Source: Cytospora piceicola (taxonomy: Eukaryota > Ascomycota > Sordariomycetes > Diaporthales > Cytosporaceae). Taken from it: a DNA stretch of 64,000 nucleotides. Both the position numbers and the translations under genes were made by a program. Under the pieces are notes generated by a model. That model was not told the origin of the DNA. It saw nothing but the letters and a program-made list of their open reading frames with translations, and ran no database searches. How positions within the stretch are numbered: position 1 is the first letter of the stretch; the number at the start of each line of letters is the position of its first letter. Below, in pieces: positions 35,388 to 46,603 of this stretch. The stretch covers positions 248,001 to 312,000 of the forward strand of contig JALQBC010000041.1 of NCBI GenBank assembly GCA_023375675.1. The letters run 5' to 3'.

Positions 35388-37614
35388 CCTGGTGGGCGTC
35401 CGGAGGGCTGGGGGGCGTTTCCTGGGGAGATGGAAAGGGAATTGAGATGAAGAAGCGTGTGTTGGCTTGTTGGCTGTATGTCTTGTTGCTTTTTGTTTGT
35501 TCTTATTTATGGATAGCGTCCGAGTCAGGAATCAAAACATGTAACGGGGTCTCAGGATTGTTGACCTCCTTGCAACTGGAGAGACCCGCACAAGGGGTTG
35601 GTTGGGAGGCGTCCACAGCGTCAAAGACACAAATAAGATGTAGGAAGTGATATGGGTATGAGTAAATTAGCTGTGTGGTGTGTGTTTCTTTCAGGTCTGT
35701 CAGACTACCTAGGTAGCTAGAAGGTACAACAACTATTCAGAGTGATGATACTTGGTGGCCCACCTGACCTCTCTCAAGGCATATACCTCATATTAGCAGT
35801 CACCACACAATAACAATCTCTGAGATCTCGACTGGTATCGGTCACTGTGAAGGGAGTTAGTCGTTGGCAAGTGTGATGGTAATCTGGTAATTACTTGGGT
35901 AGTGAATTACTTCTTTGTCCTTGTCCATTTCTCTTTCCAAGATATCACGAATGGCTTTGTTTCATCGTGGGTTAATTAGATGGCTACTTGTAATTACTAA
36001 TTAAAGCAAACAAGCCAGGCAACAGGCCGTAGCAAAGACCTGTTCGAGAAGACGAATCGAATTCAACGGATGATGCCGATCGAAAGTCAAGGGAAGAATG
36101 TAAGGATACGGATCACAGTGGTTTGAACCGGAACACCATATTCACAGGTATCACACATCTTTTATGATTCATAAAGTAAATCTAGGGATTGGATTGACCA
36201 ATAATATATGGAACCACTGAATCTCACTCAAGGAAGTATCGTTGGTCCCTTTGATATCATACAGATGGCTTGGGTGGGCCATCTGGTAAATACTCCCCCC
36301 ACAGGAAATTATGAAGGCCTGCTTAATCCATACCCCTGCCTATAATTCATGTTGTGAGATGAACACTTTTGGTTTTGCAGGGCAATGGGAAAGATATATG
36401 AGACAATTCCCATGAAAAAGGTCGTAGGCAATATTTCCAAACAGTCTTCCAATCTGTTGACACGTCTCCCACTCCAGCAAACCCACATCTCGAGCCTCGT
36501 CAGATCCCACCCGGTCTCCTCATATCCAAGTCCAAATCCCACTCGCCACCCGAACCCGCCCTGCCCCAACAGCCCCGACGCCTCCCGACTCCCGCCCCAC
36601 GAGCCCGCAGGCCTCCCCCGTGCACACCGGCCCGCCCGCCCGCCCGTGCCGAGCAGCACCTCCCGCCCAGGCACGCGCCCGACGGCCGCCACGCCTCCAG
36701 GTCGTTCCGAGGCCTCGACCGCGTGCGGCGCGCGGCACCCCGCCAGTACCACACCGTCCCGTCGGGCCCCCCCAGACGCCCTGCTCCTCGAATCGAACTT
36801 GTCTGCCGTCATGCGCGCGCGTGGTGGTGGGGGGAGGGCGCGGCCGGGGGGGGGGGGGGGGCGCCGGTGAGGACGCAGCCCAGGAGGATGGCGAGGGCGG
36901 CGAGGGTGTGCATGTGCATGGCCGGAGGGAGAGGCCGGAGTGGGGCTTGGGGTCGACGTGTATAATGTCTGGCTTGTTTTCGTGGACGGGTTTCCGACGG
37001 AGATGGTGCCGGTTTTGTCGCTTTGGTGGTGTTGCGAGGTGGCTAGGCGGTGGTAAGGTCGTGGTGAAGAAGCGTCGTCTGCCAGGGAAGTTTGTGACAC
37101 GAAGGGTTGATTATTTGAGATTTTGTCAGTCATCTATCGGACTGTCACCCACCTTAGAATCTGGAGGACTGACACTACGACAATCTGGTGAGCCATAAAT
37201 GGAGTGTTTCGTTCCTGGCTGGAGTTCAAGACTGGCGTCTTAGCCAGCATGCGGACCTTTTTTCAAGAACCGTCTAAGCTCCGTCCCAGCAGAAGTCCGT
37301 TTCCCCGGAAATCGAAGTGGTTCCGTGGTATCACCAGTACTATTTGCTGCTGTGCCCCTTTGGCAAGGTAGGACGAATAGGGGCACTACCTACATTACCT
37401 ACATAGCAAACTTGCCCAAGGAGGCCAAGGCCATATGCCAGTCACAACCCGTCGTCCGTAATGATTCACATGGAAATGCATGGCAGGGACCTGCCCAAGA
37501 GACATTGTTGTTTTAAGGTATAGCGTTTTATTCGTCTACCACCTCCCAAAAAAAAAAAAAAAGCTCCTAACTCTCAAAAAAACACACTATATACAACGGA
37601 GCAGACCCAGTCGC
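35388..37614. other. Intergenic region with a GC-rich island and a 16-G tract
   Basis: Most of this 2.2-kb region is ordinary intergenic DNA, with a CTACCTAGGTAG palindrome at 35,705-35,716. At 36,500-36,920 there is a sharp GC-rich island with overlapping frames on both strands and a run of 16 G (36,846-36,861). A possible broken gene there is listed separately. An A13-14 run precedes the next gene's end at about 37,549-37,562. Confidence 0.45.
36500..36919 (-). pseudogene. Possible frameshifted small secreted-protein gene at the G-tract
   Basis: Reading the minus strand from ATG at 36919 gives MHMHTLAALAILLGCVLTGA, a good signal-peptide shape. The frame then enters the 16-C run and stops a few codons later. 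The frame opened by a one-base change continues with EEQGVWGG. A further shift at a G7 run gives GPDGTVWYWRGA, which looks protein-like, down to about 36,500. Two frame changes, both at G homopolymers, suggest either sequencing error or a decayed gene. No family is recognised and GC bias could mimic coding. Confidence 0.25.
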
Positions 37615-38737
37615 TTACTGGATCTTGATTCCGACCTTTCCGAAGTGCTTCTTGTCCCAGACGTGCTGGTAGGCCTCCTTGAGCTGGTCCAGCGAGAAGA
37701 TCTTGTCGTCCACGACGGGGTGGATGTCGTTGGCCTCGATGCAGGCCACCATGTCCTCGAGCTGCTGGCGGGAGCCGACGTAGACGCCGCGGAAGGTGCA
37801 GATGTTGGTCAGGGACTCGATGGCCGAGGTCTTGGGCTGGGCGCCGCCCAGGAAGCCGATCAGGGTGATGATGCCCTCGTACCGGATGGCCTTGACGCTC
37901 TGCTCCAGGGTGCCGGCGCCGCCGACCTCGACGATGTGGTCCACGCCCTTGCCGCCCGTGATCTTCTTGGCCGTGGTGCCCCAGCTGGGGTCCTCGGCGT
38001 AGTTGATGACGTGGTCGGCGCCCAGCTTCTTGAGCGTCGCGGCCTTGGCGGCCGACGACGTCGTGGCGATGACGCGCGCGCCCGCCGCCTTGGCGAACTG
38101 CAGCGCGAAGATGCTGACGCCGCCCGTGCCCTGGACCAGGACCCACTCGCCGGGCATCAGGGGCTTGAGCCCGTAGAGGGCGTTCCAGGCCGTCAGGCCG
38201 GCGCAGCTGAGCGTCGAGGTCTCGACGGGGTTCAGGTTCTTGGGCGAGGGGGACAGGCCGTTCTCGTTGAAGACGCCGAACTGGCGCAGGGTGCCGTCCA
38301 GCACGCCGCCGAGGCCGGTGCTGGCCGAGGTGAGGTCGACGGGGCCGAACAGGTGGCCCTGGTTGAAGAGCGTGACGACCTGGTCGCCGGGCTTGAAGCG
38401 GGACACGCGCGAGCCCACCTCGAGGACCTCACCGGCGCCGTCGGAGCCGGGGACCACGGGCAGTTTTTGGGGGAAGGGGTATTGGCCCTATGGGTGAGGA
38501 GGGACGGGTTAGTGTCGTGTCTTGTATTGGGTTTTGGTCTGGGGGGGCATTCTGTTGAACTTTGGGAGGACATACCAGGGGAATGATGAGATCACGGTAG
38601 TTGAGGGATGCTCCCTGGATCTTTACCAGCACGTCGTTCTCGCCGACCTTTGGCACCTGGGCTTCACCGTATACGAGGCCGTCAAAGCCCTTGTCAGTGC
38701 CGGTGACGGTCCACTGCTTCGTTGATGAGGGAGCCAT
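37615..38737 (-). CDS. MDR-family NAD(P)-dependent alcohol dehydrogenase / quinone oxidoreductase-like enzyme
   Basis: Two exons on the minus strand, 38737-38576 and 38487-37615, joined in phase 0 through an 88-bp intron (gtatgt...atag); 344 residues. The N-terminal GroES-like domain has GASLNYRDLIIP, VVPGSDGAGEVLEVG and FKPGDQV, but Asn-Tyr stands where zinc-dependent alcohol dehydrogenases have their Cys ligand. The structural four-Cys zinc loop is also absent, so this is a zinc-independent member. The cofactor domain has VLVQGTGGVSIFALQFAKAAGA (GTGG at residues 174-177), then LGADHVINY and VDHIVEVGGAGTLEQS. The pattern fits a widespread fungal NAD(P)H-dependent reductase group with undefined substrate. 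A (GTGTT)4 repeat lies just upstream of the ATG. Confidence 0.9.
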
Positions 38738-38740
38738 ATT

Positions 38741-38763
38741 GTGTTGTGTTGTGTTGTGTTGTG
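38741..38763. repeat. (GTGTT)n microsatellite in the 5' UTR of the MDR oxidoreductase gene
   Basis: Four perfect GTGTT units plus a partial unit begin 4 bases upstream of the start codon (CAT at 38735-38737). On the mRNA strand this reads as AACAC repeats, an unstructured A/C-rich leader favourable for start-codon use. Confidence 0.8.
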
Positions 38764-39954
38764 GTAGTTTGTGTAGAGGTGGTTTTGGGTATGTATGAGG
38801 GTTGGATGATTGTTGAAGTTTGTACAAGTCAGGTAAGAGGAAGAGGAGTAATATAGACAGCAAAAGGATAGGGGAGATACGGAAGACGGTAGAAGCTTCT
38901 TATTTATATGTTATGAAGCCCCTCCAGGCCCAAAGCGGTAATCTTTCTCGAAGGGCGTCCTCCACGTTTGTGCTTGCTTGCTTGTCGTGTCTGGATCCAC
39001 ATTCTCAGGAGCTCCTCGGGGTTTGCATTGCAATGGTGACGGAAGAAAACAATTACACAGCTACAATGCGACTCATGTCCTGTTGGCAGCAGCTGACAAA
39101 GACGACTATACTGCGTAGGAGACAGGAACGTCATTGAGCGGGATAGAGTTTTTTCTTCTTTATTCTACACTAACAGAGTGATAATCATACGGCACTGAAC
39201 GGAGTTGAGTAATTCCATCTTCATCTGCTCAGGCTGTTGGGGGGAAACATTTGACCACAACTCATGGATCGACCCTTATAATGCCATCGTTGCGTCATTC
39301 AGTGGGGAAGTGTTGACACCAGACCGGAATCTGTGTTTTAAGCTTCTTACATAAGCCTGAAAACATGGGATTGTGGTTCCTGATTCGTAATTCCTGCGAG
39401 GGAACAATATGGGGATCTTTGTTTGGCCGCAGCGGAATCTATGCTTACCACTCTCACTACCTAGGTAGAGTATATATATAGTCCGGTAGTCCGGATCAAT
39501 ATCTGGGGTATTAGACTACTATACCTGGGTACCCTAAAATTGCGACAGCATTACCTAGGTAACTTATCCTTGTCACGTAAGGTGAACTAATGACATCTTA
39601 CGTGCAGTCTACCTGATTGTCGCTACGTGGTGGCATCTCTCTCAACGGTGTGGTACTGGGCATGGTCATCGCCGGGCTGCCGGGCTCGAACACGATGAGG
39701 AAGACGGACGTCCCACGGGTTGTTAACATTAACACACGTGCACTACAAATTGCGGAGCATCTTTAAATGATTCCACTGAAATGTGATTTCTATTTGCTTC
39801 TAAGCTTTTGGTATTGGTCACCGAGAGACATCATGGCGCACCATGACACTCGTCTAAATCTATGCCCATTTTAAATAATTCCAAACGCTTTAGTACTAGT
39901 GAACTATTAAGAAAAAGCATATCCAGAGCCCTGGAGCACACAGCACGAGGCGCC
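38764..39954. other. Intergenic region with dispersed palindromes
   Basis: This lies between the oxidoreductase start and the glucokinase end. CTACCTAGGTAG (39,458-39,469) and TTACCTAGGTAA (39,551-39,562) palindromes flank a TA-rich stretch. No coding frame or RNA gene is supported. Confidence 0.45.
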
Positions 39955-41614
39955 CTACTTTTGCCTCCCAGTGTACTGGCCGCCGTCACGGATCCCCATC
40001 AGGTTGCCCTCCCTGATGTTCTTCATCGTCATGGCCGTGATGATGGCCGCGCCGATCCCGGATCCGTCCTCGGCGGGGGTGAGGGTGATGGGGTCCTCGG
40101 TGCGGTCGGCGGGCCACTCGAGGATCTCGCCCAGGGCGTCCTTCCACCGGGCCTTGAACTTGGGGTGCTTGTTGGCCACGCTGCCGTCGGCCGCCACGTG
40201 GCCCGACTTGACGCCCTTCTTCCTGCAGATGGCGGCGATGCCGCAGGCGCACAGCCTCGCGCCGCGGATGGCGATGACCTCGGCCAGCATGCGCGCGAAC
40301 TCGACCTCCTCGGCCGTGGGCTTGAAGCCCAGGGTCTGCTGGAACAGCGTCTTCCTGTCCTCGAGCGGGTCGTTCTCCAGCGCCGACAGGAAGCCCGTGT
40401 CCAGGGAGTAGGGCTCCCTCAGCTTCTCGAGGTCCTGGCCCCTGAAGATCAGGCCCCGGTCGTGCACGTCCACGATGGCCAGCCGGAAGATCTCGCCCAG
40501 GTACAAGCCGGCGCTCATCTTCTCGAAGGCCTGCTCGCCCGGCTTGGGCGACGCCTGGTCGATCTCGATGTCGTACCTCGTCCGCGGCAGCACCTTGTGG
40601 GAGTTGTCGAAGGCGCCGTACTCGCAGTTGATGGCCACGGGCAGGTCCGGCGCCAGGCCGGCGCCGGCGATCTTGGGGATGGAGCCGACGTTCTCCATGT
40701 ACGCCGCGTTGCAGCCCGTGCCGAAGATGCCGCCGATGATGGTCTCGCGGTCGTTGTAGGCCGAGGCGATCATGGCGCCCACGGTGTCGTTGATGAGGGC
40801 CACTATCCGGACGTTCACGCCCCTCTTGGCGATGGCGTCGCCGAGCTGGATGACGACGTCCTCGCCCTCGATACCCTTGATGTCGAAACCCTTGGTCCAG
40901 GTCACGAGCGTCCCCCGGTCGATGAAGTCTTGCTGCACCGGGTAGGAGAATGTGAAGCCGAGGGGCAATCTGAGAGACAGAGTTAGCACACGACTCCTGA
41001 CGATATCTCGAATCTGGCGAGTGGTTTGGACTTACGGCTCATCATCTGTGCCCTTCAGGTCGTGCTTGATGACGAAGTCGCTCAGCGAGTCCGCAATCAG
41101 GCCCCACAGCTCATCAGCAGTGCCCGTCTTGATTTCCTTGGGTAGCTTGTAGGTGTCTTGCTCCACAACCGTGTCGTGGTCTTGGCCCTTCAGGGTGATC
41201 CAGCAGACCCGCAGGTTGGTGCCGCCAAGATCGATGGTGAGGTATTGGCCCTTCTCGTGGCCGGATGGGAAGCCGAAGACCCATGTTGGGTACATGGCCT
41301 GTGTTTGCTGTTAATGCCGGGTTCTTGATGGGATTGATGACACGGGTAAGGGCCTCCAGGTTGCACGTGTCAAGACTTACAATGTTCTGTTTTGGCTTTT
41401 GCAGACCCGCCTCGAGCTCCTTCTGGAAGTGGTGGGTGATCTCCTTGAGCCCGCCCGTCGTCACGGTGAACGAAGCCTTCATGGTCTGGAACTCCTCGTC
41501 CAGAGCTGGCGAGAGGGGGACCTCGGACCGTAGTGTTGGGTCCTCCTTCTTACCCAGGAACGAAAGAGCCTGCTTTATGGCCTCAGGCCGCGGTACTGGC
41601 GCGGAAGCAACCAT
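39955..41614 (-). CDS. GLK1: Glucokinase (hexokinase family)
   Basis: Phosphorylates glucose with ATP at the entry of glycolysis, in the cytosol. Three exons: 41614-41381, 41298-41036 and 40969-39955, with introns of 82 and 66 bp and consistent phases; 503 residues. The phosphate-binding motif is IDLGGTNLRV (GGTN at 103-106). The sugar-binding signature is LPLGFTFSYPVQQ (from 167), followed by WTKGFDIKG and VALINDTVGAMIASAY with the catalytic Asp. IIGGIFGTGCNAAYMENV and INCEYGAFDN complete the active site. C-terminally VAADGSVANKHPKF and GSGIGAAIITA bind adenosine. The GTGCNAAYMENVGSIPK block and overall length match fungal glucokinase better than hexokinase. The start is the ATG before the conserved VASAPVPRPEAI; an upstream in-frame ATG at 41686 adds only a Pro-rich tail. 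The promoter side has GTAT/AAGTACTT repeats. Confidence 0.93.
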
Positions 41615-43333
41615 GTTGGATTGTGTGTGTGGGTTGAGAGGGGGAGGGTGAGGATTTGACCAAGGTTGAGGTTGCGATACTGCCAAATCTGAAAGTATTG
41701 GTAGGTTTGGAGAAGGTTGATGGGTGTTTGTATGTATGTATGTAAGTACTTAAGTAAGTATCAATACTTTAGTATGTATACCTAAGTAGGTATGTATGAA
41801 TGAAGATGGTATCACAGAAAGAGGAGTTTGATACCCCGTCGAAGAAGAAAACACCGTCAGTAAGAAGTGGGAAATGAATGTCGATTAGGAAAAGACGATA
41901 TCTAGTGAAGAAAACCCATCACCCCGAGTCTATATATGCCTCAAGCCCAAGGACTAACTACCTAGGTACTGTGTATTCTATTACGGTTATTTCATACTAG
42001 CGAGTGATTGAGTGGGTTTGCACTTGATCCCATCCGTATTTTTGCTGCCAAGGTAAGTCCGCCTAAGCAGGCTTTCTCTTTCTTCACGTTGACGTCACAC
42101 CAGAAAAATCGAGGCGCAAACAGGCCCTGAGCCAAGCAGCCCGACCGACCTGGAGCGCTGTCGGGTTTGGATCCACATGGGGAGGGTCATATCGAACGAA
42201 GCCTTTGCCCTGTCTGGGTTATTGCTTGTAACCCGACGGTTCAAATCGGGACGACCACAAGAGCTCATGATTTCTACTGTGTAGGCATGCTAGGCATGTA
42301 CCAGTGTACTCACATGACAAAGATGTGGGGGGAGGTTTGGTCCGGGGGGGGGGCTGATTGACCAATGACCGATCTACTGACTTGATGAAGCTATTCCAGC
42401 GAATAAATATCATTGCGGGGGACGAGTGTTGGGATGGATACTTAAGTACTTAGGTACCTAGTACCCTGGGTACTTACTGCGTAGTAGACAGCCAATTGGG
42501 AATTGAGCGAGATAAAGTTCGGGATCATTCATACTTTACATCACAGGCAGAGCCTCATCAACGGCCAACGTGCCATCGTTGCATCGCTGCATTGTTGCAT
42601 AACCCTGCTCCACCTAACACTCTTATTCTTTGACGTGCTCTACCAATCACCCGCTTCCCTTTACACCGTATAATAATAATGAGGCTGTCTCGGACTCCAC
42701 CGCATGCCGGTACTGGGGGACTTGACACAACAGAGGGCCAGCAAGACCACCCCCCCCCCCTATTCCAATCTCGGAACCAACCGGAGTTACATACAGCGTT
42801 CCTCGGCGGACCCCATTGCGGCTCTTTCAGGGCTTACAGGGGTACCTAGGCCTGCTAGGTTAGGTAGGGTACCACAGTACAGGACAAGTACAGGTCAGTA
42901 CGTATGTACTAAGAACGCGCGATTTTAAGAGCCGCATCATTCTCCTGGATGAGGAAACCACACCCCGGGGAAATGGTGAAAAGGTGGGGGTGGAAATACC
43001 CAAGTACCTAGGTACCTAGGCACATACACTGCCCAGGCTAACTTACCTAAGCTAGGTACCTACAACCTACAGTAAATACACAGTAGGTCTGGGGAACATT
43101 CTGGATTAGATTTTGAATGATTGCATACGCCATCCCGCAGCCAACTCGATCCCATCAACCTTGGAATATCTATGTAATATCTCCACGACCCAACGGGATC
43201 TAGAACCTTGGAAGACCTGGGGCTGCTGCGGCTGCTGCGGCTGAACACCCCATCCTCTCATCTCTCATCTCGTCTTCTCATGTGACCATTGACGCCGCCT
43301 CATTCGACTCGACTCCCCTCAACTCCTCTCAAC
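41615..43333. other. Intergenic region rich in TACCTAGGTA-type palindromes and G/C tracts
   Basis: The 1.7-kb region upstream of glucokinase and downstream of the amidase. It has a GTAT/AAGT-rich stretch (41,722-41,800) and TACCTAGGTA at 41,959-41,968. Dense palindromic arrays lie at 42,441-42,475, 42,840-42,873 and 43,003-43,060. A 10-G tract is at 42,344-42,353 and an 11-C tract at 42,750-42,760. Two GGCTGCTGC units lie at 43,215-43,244. No gene was recognised. Confidence 0.6.
42441..43062. repeat. Cluster of short GTACCTAGGTAC palindromes
   Basis: Three dense sites (about 42,441-42,475, 42,840-42,873, 43,003-43,060) consist of overlapping copies of GGTACC, CCTAGG and TACCTAGGTA, partly in tandem as GTACCTAGGTACCTAGG. 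Similar single copies occur at 3,741, 21,480, 22,853, 35,705, 39,458, 39,551, 41,959 and 45,494, always between genes. Origin is unknown from sequence alone. Confidence 0.7.
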
Positions 43334-45299
43334 TCATCCCGCCTCATCAAGACCCAGCCCGCCGATCTCCCACACAGCCGCGGCAAGAAACAGATCGCTC
43401 TCCCCCCACCTCCTCCCAATCATCTGCATCCCGATAGGCAGCTTCTTCCCCAGGCCGCCATCACCGTCGTCGTCGTCATCACCGTCTTCCCCAGTCCTTC
43501 CCCAGCCGACAGGTATCGCCAGCCCCGGATGGCCCGTGAGATTAAACACGCAAGTGTTCCACGTGTTCCCCAGCGCTAGCGACGACTTCTCCATCACGCT
43601 AAGCTCAGGGCCAGGGTGCCTCATTCCCACCGTGGGGTTCGCAGGCGTGATCAGCACGTCGAAGCCCCCCTCCTCCAGGGCGCCATCGTACGCCGCCCGG
43701 AGCTCGTGGACGTGCCTGACCGCCTTGCCCCGCGCCGAGAGGGGGAACCGCCCCCTGTCCCGCCTCATGAACGCCCCGCTGAGCAGGTTGTCCACCACCG
43801 TCGGCGCCGACCTGTTCATCGTCTCGTACCACTCGCCGCCGCGCGGGGGCGCGTCCTGCCCGTCCAGGGGCCAGCTGAGGCAGTCCGCCGGCCTGTCGTG
43901 GATGAAGAAGTCGGCCATGTCGGGGCGGGTCGCGGCCGTGAAGATGGTCGCGCCCATGGCGTGGAGGGGGATGCTGACCTCCTCGACGGTGCCGCCCAGG
44001 GAGGCGAAGCGCTGGCCGGCCCGCCTGACGGCAGACGCGACCTCGGCGCTGAGCTGCGGTGCGTCCCACGCCTCCCTGATGAGGCCGATGCGGAGGCCCC
44101 TGGCGCCTGTCGTGGGCGTCCAGTCCCCCGCGGCCCTGCGCTCCTCGATGGCCTTGTCCAGGAGCTCGTGGTACCGGGGCACGTTCTGCCGCAGTGGCGT
44201 CTCGGGCGTCATGCGTGGATCCAAGCCGTCCCAGCCGGCAAGCACCGTCAGGAACAGTGCCGTGTCGCGGACCGAGCCAGCCATTGGCCCACAGTGGTCG
44301 ATCATGGGGTGTAGGGCTGTAAGCCCTGTGTAGGGGACGAGCCCGTGTGTCGGCTTAAGACCGTAGATTCCCGAGTAGGCCGCTGGCTGAGAGGGGTCTG
44401 TGAGCACTTTTTCGCCCTGGGAGGGACAGGGGCAGGGACTTGGATCGCCTTACTAATCGAATACTGGCTCCCTGATCTCCGCCTAATGCGAGATCGACGC
44501 CCTCGCCAAGGCTGTCGGCTTCGATCGCTCCTGCGGCCTTCTTCCTCCGCTCTCTCACGGTCTTGATCCCGACCAACGCCGCACTCCCTGAACTGCTGCC
44601 TCCACTCTCGTATCCCTTGGCCCACGGGTTATCGACCGGCCCCGTGGCGCTGGTAAAGCTCAACGCGGACCCGCAGTAGTTCTCGCAAGTAGACGTCCCT
44701 AAGATGGTGCCACCGGCTTCCAGCACGCGCGTGACCACGGACGCGTCAAAGGTAGAGATGGGGTAGGGCTTGTCCCTGGATAAGTGGAAAGGCTGGGTTC
44801 CTCCCGTCATGGGCAAGCCCGCCACTGACACGTTGTCCTTGAAGGCTATCGTCTTGCCTGTCAGGAGGCCCTCGCCTGCCGGCTTGATGACGGTCTGGGA
44901 CTCCTCTGTTAACCCTGATACTCATCCCCCTCCATCACCGGGGCGTGAGGGGAGGGGGGGAAGCTGATCTCGGACTTACCCTGTGACTCCATGCATTCAA
45001 GGGGTTCTCTGATGGCTGGGGCACCGTGTACGTCCGCCCTTTGCTGTCGTCTGCAACGAGCGGGTGACGGTATGCCGGCATGGCTTGGACCGTATCCACG
45101 GCGGAGACGGCGCCGCGGAGGAGTTCCAGGTAGTCTTCCTCATCCCGAGGTTGGATCGGGAAGCCCATGGAGGCGGCCAGCTCCCGGAACGCCTCCGTCG
45201 ACACGGTAGTGCTGTGACTGGGATCAGTAGGTCGCATACAAGTGTGCCACGGCAGAGCGCTCACCTGACCGGAGATGCGCCCTCGACTTCTTTGGACAT
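43334..45299 (-). CDS. Amidase (amidase-signature family)
   Basis: Hydrolyses a carboxamide by the Ser-cisSer-Lys mechanism. Four exons on the minus strand: 45299-45265 (only 35 nt), 45211-44980, 44903-44454 and 44386-43334; 589 residues. The catalytic Lys is K111 in [14 protein letters not shown]. The signature [14 protein letters not shown] holds the cis-Ser (S192-S194 region). The nucleophile is S236 in [10 protein letters not shown], followed across the last intron by [18 protein letters not shown]. Intron ends are gtgagc...cacag, gtaagt...agag and gtaagg...ctcag. The acceptor of the second intron (AGAG|GAG) was chosen because the earlier AG would shift the frame. The C-terminal [15 protein letters not shown] is typical of fungal acetamidase-like enzymes. 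An Asp/Gly-rich loop (about 14 residues, [15 protein letters not shown]) before it is probably species-specific. The substrate is not evident. Confidence 0.9.
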
Positions 45300-45980
45300 G
45301 TTGCAGCGTGGTATCGTGATGAGAAGTAGACAGAAATCTGGTGGTGTCTCAACGACCTGAATCAAGGGAGCAGAGGCCACTCTATGAATGATAAGAGGAT
45401 GAGACTGTAAAATAGTAAGCGCATGGCGGCATCGGAACCCCGCCTCTCCACGGCAAGTCATTATATGCAGGCACGATAAGACAGTGCTACTGCTTACCTA
45501 GGTAACTTGTAGCGTATTAGTACAAGACTAACATGTGCGCATGCCCACATGATCAGCAGAAGCTGCACGTATTGAATGGGAACTGTTCAACAAGACCCCA
45601 GAAACGTCGACAGCGGGATTATCACGAGCGCCGAACATTGAACATATGAAGAACCATATATCTTTTGTTGTTACAGAGTGATCGACCGTACCAGATGCCC
45701 ACCTTCTCCTCATTGTCTTCAATGCTGGCCATTCGTACATAACTTTGCTTCTGGAACGGGATCCAGTGTATCAGATATATCAAGACTCAAACAAGGTACA
45801 GGGTATTACAGGTCGGTAATATAAATGATAAGTACTAGTGCAACGTTGGTGACACAATGTCAATAATTCAAATACAGATACAATTGATTGTATTAATATT
45901 AGTACGACTAAACCAAAATGATACGAGCCTACTAGTACAAAGCCATACAAATGCACCTAACACACTTGCCACACCTGTCC
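45300..45980. other. Intergenic region, no gene seen
   Basis: Between the amidase start and the phospholipase end. TTACCTAGGTAA lies at 45,494-45,505, and an AT-rich stretch at 45,820-45,930. Short frames lack support. Confidence 0.45.
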
Positions 45981-46603
45981 TTACGACGAGATCATTCCAT
46001 TTACCGTTGCCTCCACAAGCATTTCGTTGTAAATAGCCAGCCTCTCCTCAAATCTAGCATCAGCGTCGGGGTCAGCCCTCCCAGTGGCGTCACCTCCGCC
46101 GAACCTCTCGACGGCAGCGTGATAGACTTCCGCCAGGGCCTTGCAGATCAACTCCAAAAACTCGAATGAGCACTGGTGGTTAAGACTACCGTATCATTAT
46201 TCAATTAGTCGACCGATACTTCGCAGCAACCTATCAGGTTCGAGCAGGGACAAAAAACCATCTGAACCTACTCATCCAGGAACTTGGAGTCGATCGTGGC
46301 CTTGGCGTCCCCGGTGAACCGGCCCTGGTGGCGGTAGTTGAGGTAGCCAAAGTCGTGGCGGTTACACGCCGGCTCGAACCCGAAGCCCAGGGGGTTGTCG
46401 GGCGAGAGGGTGCACCCGTCCGAGGCCCAGATGACGGTCGGGGGGTCCGAGGCGGCCCGGCGGGACATGAACTCGCCGAGCTCGGCCTCGAAGAGGTACT
46501 CGTCGGTGAGGGCCTCGAGCGCGCCGCCGCGGGGCGGGGGGGTCAGGGAGGCCAGGGTGGCCGGCAGCAGCGAGACCGCACATGTGGTGCCGGGGAGCTT
46601 CAT
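45981..46603 (-). CDS. Secreted phospholipase A2, fungal/prokaryotic-type
   Basis: Two exons on the minus strand, 46603-46272 and 46185-45981, give 178 residues. The start MKLPGTTCAVSLLPATLASL looks like a signal peptide, so an upstream in-frame ATG at 46813 was rejected. The enzyme core is SDGCTLSPDNPLGFGFEPAC then NRHDFGYLNY: His83-Asp84 is the catalytic pair of the C-x-x-H-D-F-G-Y motif, and Cys64 and Cys80 should form disulfides. Exon 2 resumes with LNHQCSFEFLELICKALAEV, supplying further cysteines and the C-terminal helix. The join uses donor GATGA|gtaggt and acceptor ggtag, the only one nearby that keeps the frame. Size and motif order fit small fungal secreted PLA2s, which release fatty acids from phospholipids. 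Confidence in family is high, in the intron moderate. Confidence 0.86.

Noticed and set aside
36309..37133. 274-codon minus-strand frame through the GC-rich island
   Set aside because: Low-complexity Pro/Arg/Gly composition, passes through the G16 tract, and its C-terminal part is plain AT-rich intergenic sequence; likely open by composition only.
37480..38586. 368-codon plus-strand frame opposite the MDR oxidoreductase
   Set aside because: Leu/Val/Gly/Asp-rich antisense shadow with no motif; the true gene is on the minus strand.
39862..40986. 374-codon plus-strand frame opposite glucokinase
   Set aside because: Antisense shadow of GC-rich codons; glucokinase motifs lie on the minus strand.
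42215..42265. Second tRNA-like string (GGTTCAAATCGGG)
   Set aside because: The local stem gives a wrong loop size and no acceptor or D arm surrounds it.
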